Made by a program: the position numbers and the translations under genes. Below are positions 6,801 through 7,252 of a stretch of 7,252 nt of DNA, in pieces. This stretch comes from an uncultured Eubacteriales bacterium (lineage in GTDB: Bacteria > Bacillota > Clostridia > Lachnospirales > Lachnospiraceae). The first letter of the stretch is position 1. Each line of letters starts with the position of its first letter. The notes beneath the pieces are model-generated. The model was not told where the DNA came from. It saw only the letters and a list, made by a program, of their open reading frames with translations, and did no database searches. The stretch is taken from positions 1-7,252 of the forward strand of contig USSL01000082.1 of assembly GCA_900557175.1 (NCBI GenBank). Reading direction: 5' to 3'.

Positions 6801-7252
6801 GAAAAATATTGAATCCCGGATGAAGATTAACAAAGTTGATGAAGCCGGAAAGGGCTTGCCGGGTGCGACGCTGCGTGTTGTTGATAAAAATAATAAGCGT
6901 GTCGATGAATGGAAGTCTGACGGCAAGCCGCATGAGATCAGGAAGCTTGTTGTCGGTGAGACGTACACGCTGATCGAAGCCGCAGTGCCGGCCGGTTATG
7001 TGACCGCTGATCCGGTGAAGTTTACCGTGAAAGATACGCAGGAAGTACAGACAGTTACAATGAAGAACATCGAATCCCGGATGAAGATTAATAAGGTTGA
7101 TGAAGCCGGAAAGGGCTTGCCGGGTGCAACGCTGCGTGTGCTGGACAAGAAAAATAAGCGTGTTGACGAATGGGTGTCCAACGGCAAACCGCATGAGATC
7201 AGGGGACTTGTTGCCGGTGACACATACACACTGGTTGAGGCGAAAGTACCGG
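3892..7252 (+). CDS. SpaA/Cna_B-repeat surface adhesin with thioester-like head (partial, 3' end beyond window)
   Basis: Open to the window edge: 1120 codons and one base. AAGGAGG (3876-3882) sits nine bases before the ATG. Residues 1-25 are a signal peptide (MKKRMLSLALAA... AFA|KED). Residues 26-75 are a Thr/Glu/Lys linker. Residues about 78-370 resemble a thioester adhesin head: FCGKAS with Cys230, then LWSVHSALSVYW (289-300), ending near GRQDVLFL (361-368). Then come SpaA domain A (about 378-473: LKLKK, E441 in KEIKAPQGF, D471) and SpaA domain B (about 480-622: K484, E572 in EETKAPQGY). From 627 on there are six Cna_B repeats of 86-89 residues. Such domains self-form Lys-Asn/Asp isopeptide bonds aided by Glu, giving stiff, protease-resistant rods. 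The expected wall-sorting signal is not in view. It could be a monomeric adhesin or a pilus tip protein; no sortase gene is visible. Confidence 0.93.
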   Translation, partial: MKKRMLSLALAAVTLISSLGGYAFAKEDVPAMATKESQIQQSKTAVETAGESEKTSEAQTENKGTEIKETDGEPKLIVSFEPADYEAEIGFKDYMQKGGEDYLISQLPDTVTAVYEDKSIGEVEASWLPEKTFGSEGSGKYVYHLDTSKYALSEAFDSADTPEAVLYAKASKKRFVDGIASLAARVTGGIYDEQLASFSHAGGLESADYGYNSTQYFNISFSGKKYTGFCGKASYIAPVAGNYYVHEIPGGTRESDIVKAILLTNPLTGPYPDDTWKTIANGKFNDKMLWSVHSALSVYWSDDEYGSDWIRVNAITEIGNYLYDTWIPAHQDIMNSTHAYYLCASSTPHNSDNFGGQCPSGRQDVLFLSDERTPQDGGLKLKKMSANPGITDGNSCYSLAGAEYGVYTDRGCTNQIGTLTTNANGESNTISVQAGKYYVKEIKAPQGFMIDKNIHEKTVVAEETAVIEVYDGPTDDPMIIELTKIDAKGNEVPSLAGAQFTVKYYDGYYTKDNLPKKAKRTWIIETKEIVNPNNGKKYYRTALRDEFKVGGDDFYYDIGNPVLPLGTITIEETKAPQGYVLEGGYLQVQGSNEKFTGKYVAQIKQIGDLAKLTGGNKFTVSDYSTNIQVNKVDSKTGKGLAGAKLRVTDRSGKVVDEWVSDGNPHTMNQLVVGETYTMTEISVPNGYATADPVKFTVKDTQKVQIVEMRDAPTVKQINKVDSKTGKGLAGATLRVTDASGKVIDEWVSDGQPHTIERLIAGHTYTLTEVKVPAGYVTADPVKFTVKDTGEVQSITMKDEQTTVRINKVDEAGKGLAGATLRVTDKDDKTVDEWVSNGKAHEIKKLVAGQTYTLTEVKVPAGYVTATPVEFTVKDTEEVQNITMKNIESRMKINKVDEAGKGLPGATLRVTDAADKVIDEWVSDGQAHEIKKLVAGQTYTLTEVKVPAGYVTADSVKFTVKDTQEVQTVTMKNIESRMKINKVDEAGKGLPGATLRVVDKNNKRVDEWKSDGKPHEIRKLVVGETYTLIEAAVPAGYVTADPVKFTVKDTQEVQTVTMKNIESRMKINKVDEAGKGLPGATLRVLDKKNKRVDEWVSNGKPHEIRGLVAGDTYTLVEAKVP
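5770..7252 (+). repeat. Tandem array of at least six Cna_B/SpaA repeat units (258-267 bp)
   Basis: Units begin at 5770, 6037, 6301, 6559, 6820 and 7081; the last is cut by the window. Each unit reads (I/V)NKVD...GKGL(A/P)GA.LRV.D...DEW.S(D/N)G..H......G.TYT..E...P.GY.TA..V.FTVKDT..VQ...M(K/R)(D/N). Predicted isopeptide Lys residues: 631, 719, 807, 894, 981, 1068. Glu: 680, 768, 855, 942, 1029, 1116. Acceptors: Asp710, Asp798, Asn885, Asn972, Asn1059. Units 4-6 share long near-identical DNA stretches (the first 50 bases differ at only a few positions), a sign of recent duplication or gene conversion. Confidence 0.93.

Noticed and set aside
5632..7194. 520-residue open frame on the minus strand across the repeat array
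   Set aside because: It is antisense to the clear Cna_B repeats and simply mirrors their periodicity. There is no ribosome site or recognisable domain, and the sense frame has signal peptide, start site and conserved motifs.

Overview
The window looks like chromosome of an anaerobic, spore-forming, Gram-positive Clostridia, most likely a gut Lachnospiraceae-type bacterium. The grounds are a YyaC-family spore gene, a LysM membrane protein of a kind common in that group, a Cys lipoprotein with a Lys/Pro-rich stalk, and a large SpaA/Cna_B surface protein with a thioester-type head. Shine-Dalgarno sites are strong (AAGGAGG, GGAGGGG), as expected for Firmicutes. The family and taxon calls come from reading the translations by eye; no database search was run.

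Layout. Bases 1-561 (minus strand) hold a complete yyaC-like sporulation gene with a good match to a forespore sigma-F promoter in front of it. Divergent from it, 722-2002 (plus) encodes a membrane protein with a cytoplasmic MPN/JAB-like domain that seems to have lost its metal site, one transmembrane helix, a long Asp/Gly/Ala linker and a terminal LysM domain. A strong intrinsic terminator at 2064-2109 closes that unit. Bases 2143-2878 are AT-rich and carry three small genes: an IS30-type helix-turn-helix protein with a TTG start, a six-cysteine protein, and a DUF5348 protein overlapping it by ATGA. This set resembles accessory genes of integrative or phage-like elements, but no recombinase, relaxase or att site is visible.

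Bases 2947-3783 encode an exported lipoprotein with a charged Lys/Glu stretch, a KPSKP-type repeat stalk and a C-terminal Cys-rich region that looks like an internal duplication. A hairpin terminator (3817-3857) lies between it and the last gene. That gene starts at 3892 and runs open off the right edge (1120 codons seen). It has a signal peptide, a thioester-domain-like head, two diverged SpaA domains, and then at least six tandem Cna_B/SpaA repeats of about 87 residues predicted to form Lys-Asn/Asp isopeptide bonds. The wall anchor (LPXTG or similar) must lie beyond the window.

How the genes may work together: the right half is cell-surface material (lipoprotein plus rod-like adhesin), and the left half is housekeeping or sporulation and envelope. 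The small-gene cassette marks the junction between them. No CRISPR array, rRNA or tRNA gene, or complete insertion sequence was seen. The most interesting items are the apparently dead MPN domain fused to LysM, the Gln-to-His change at the thioester site, and the tandem isopeptide array.
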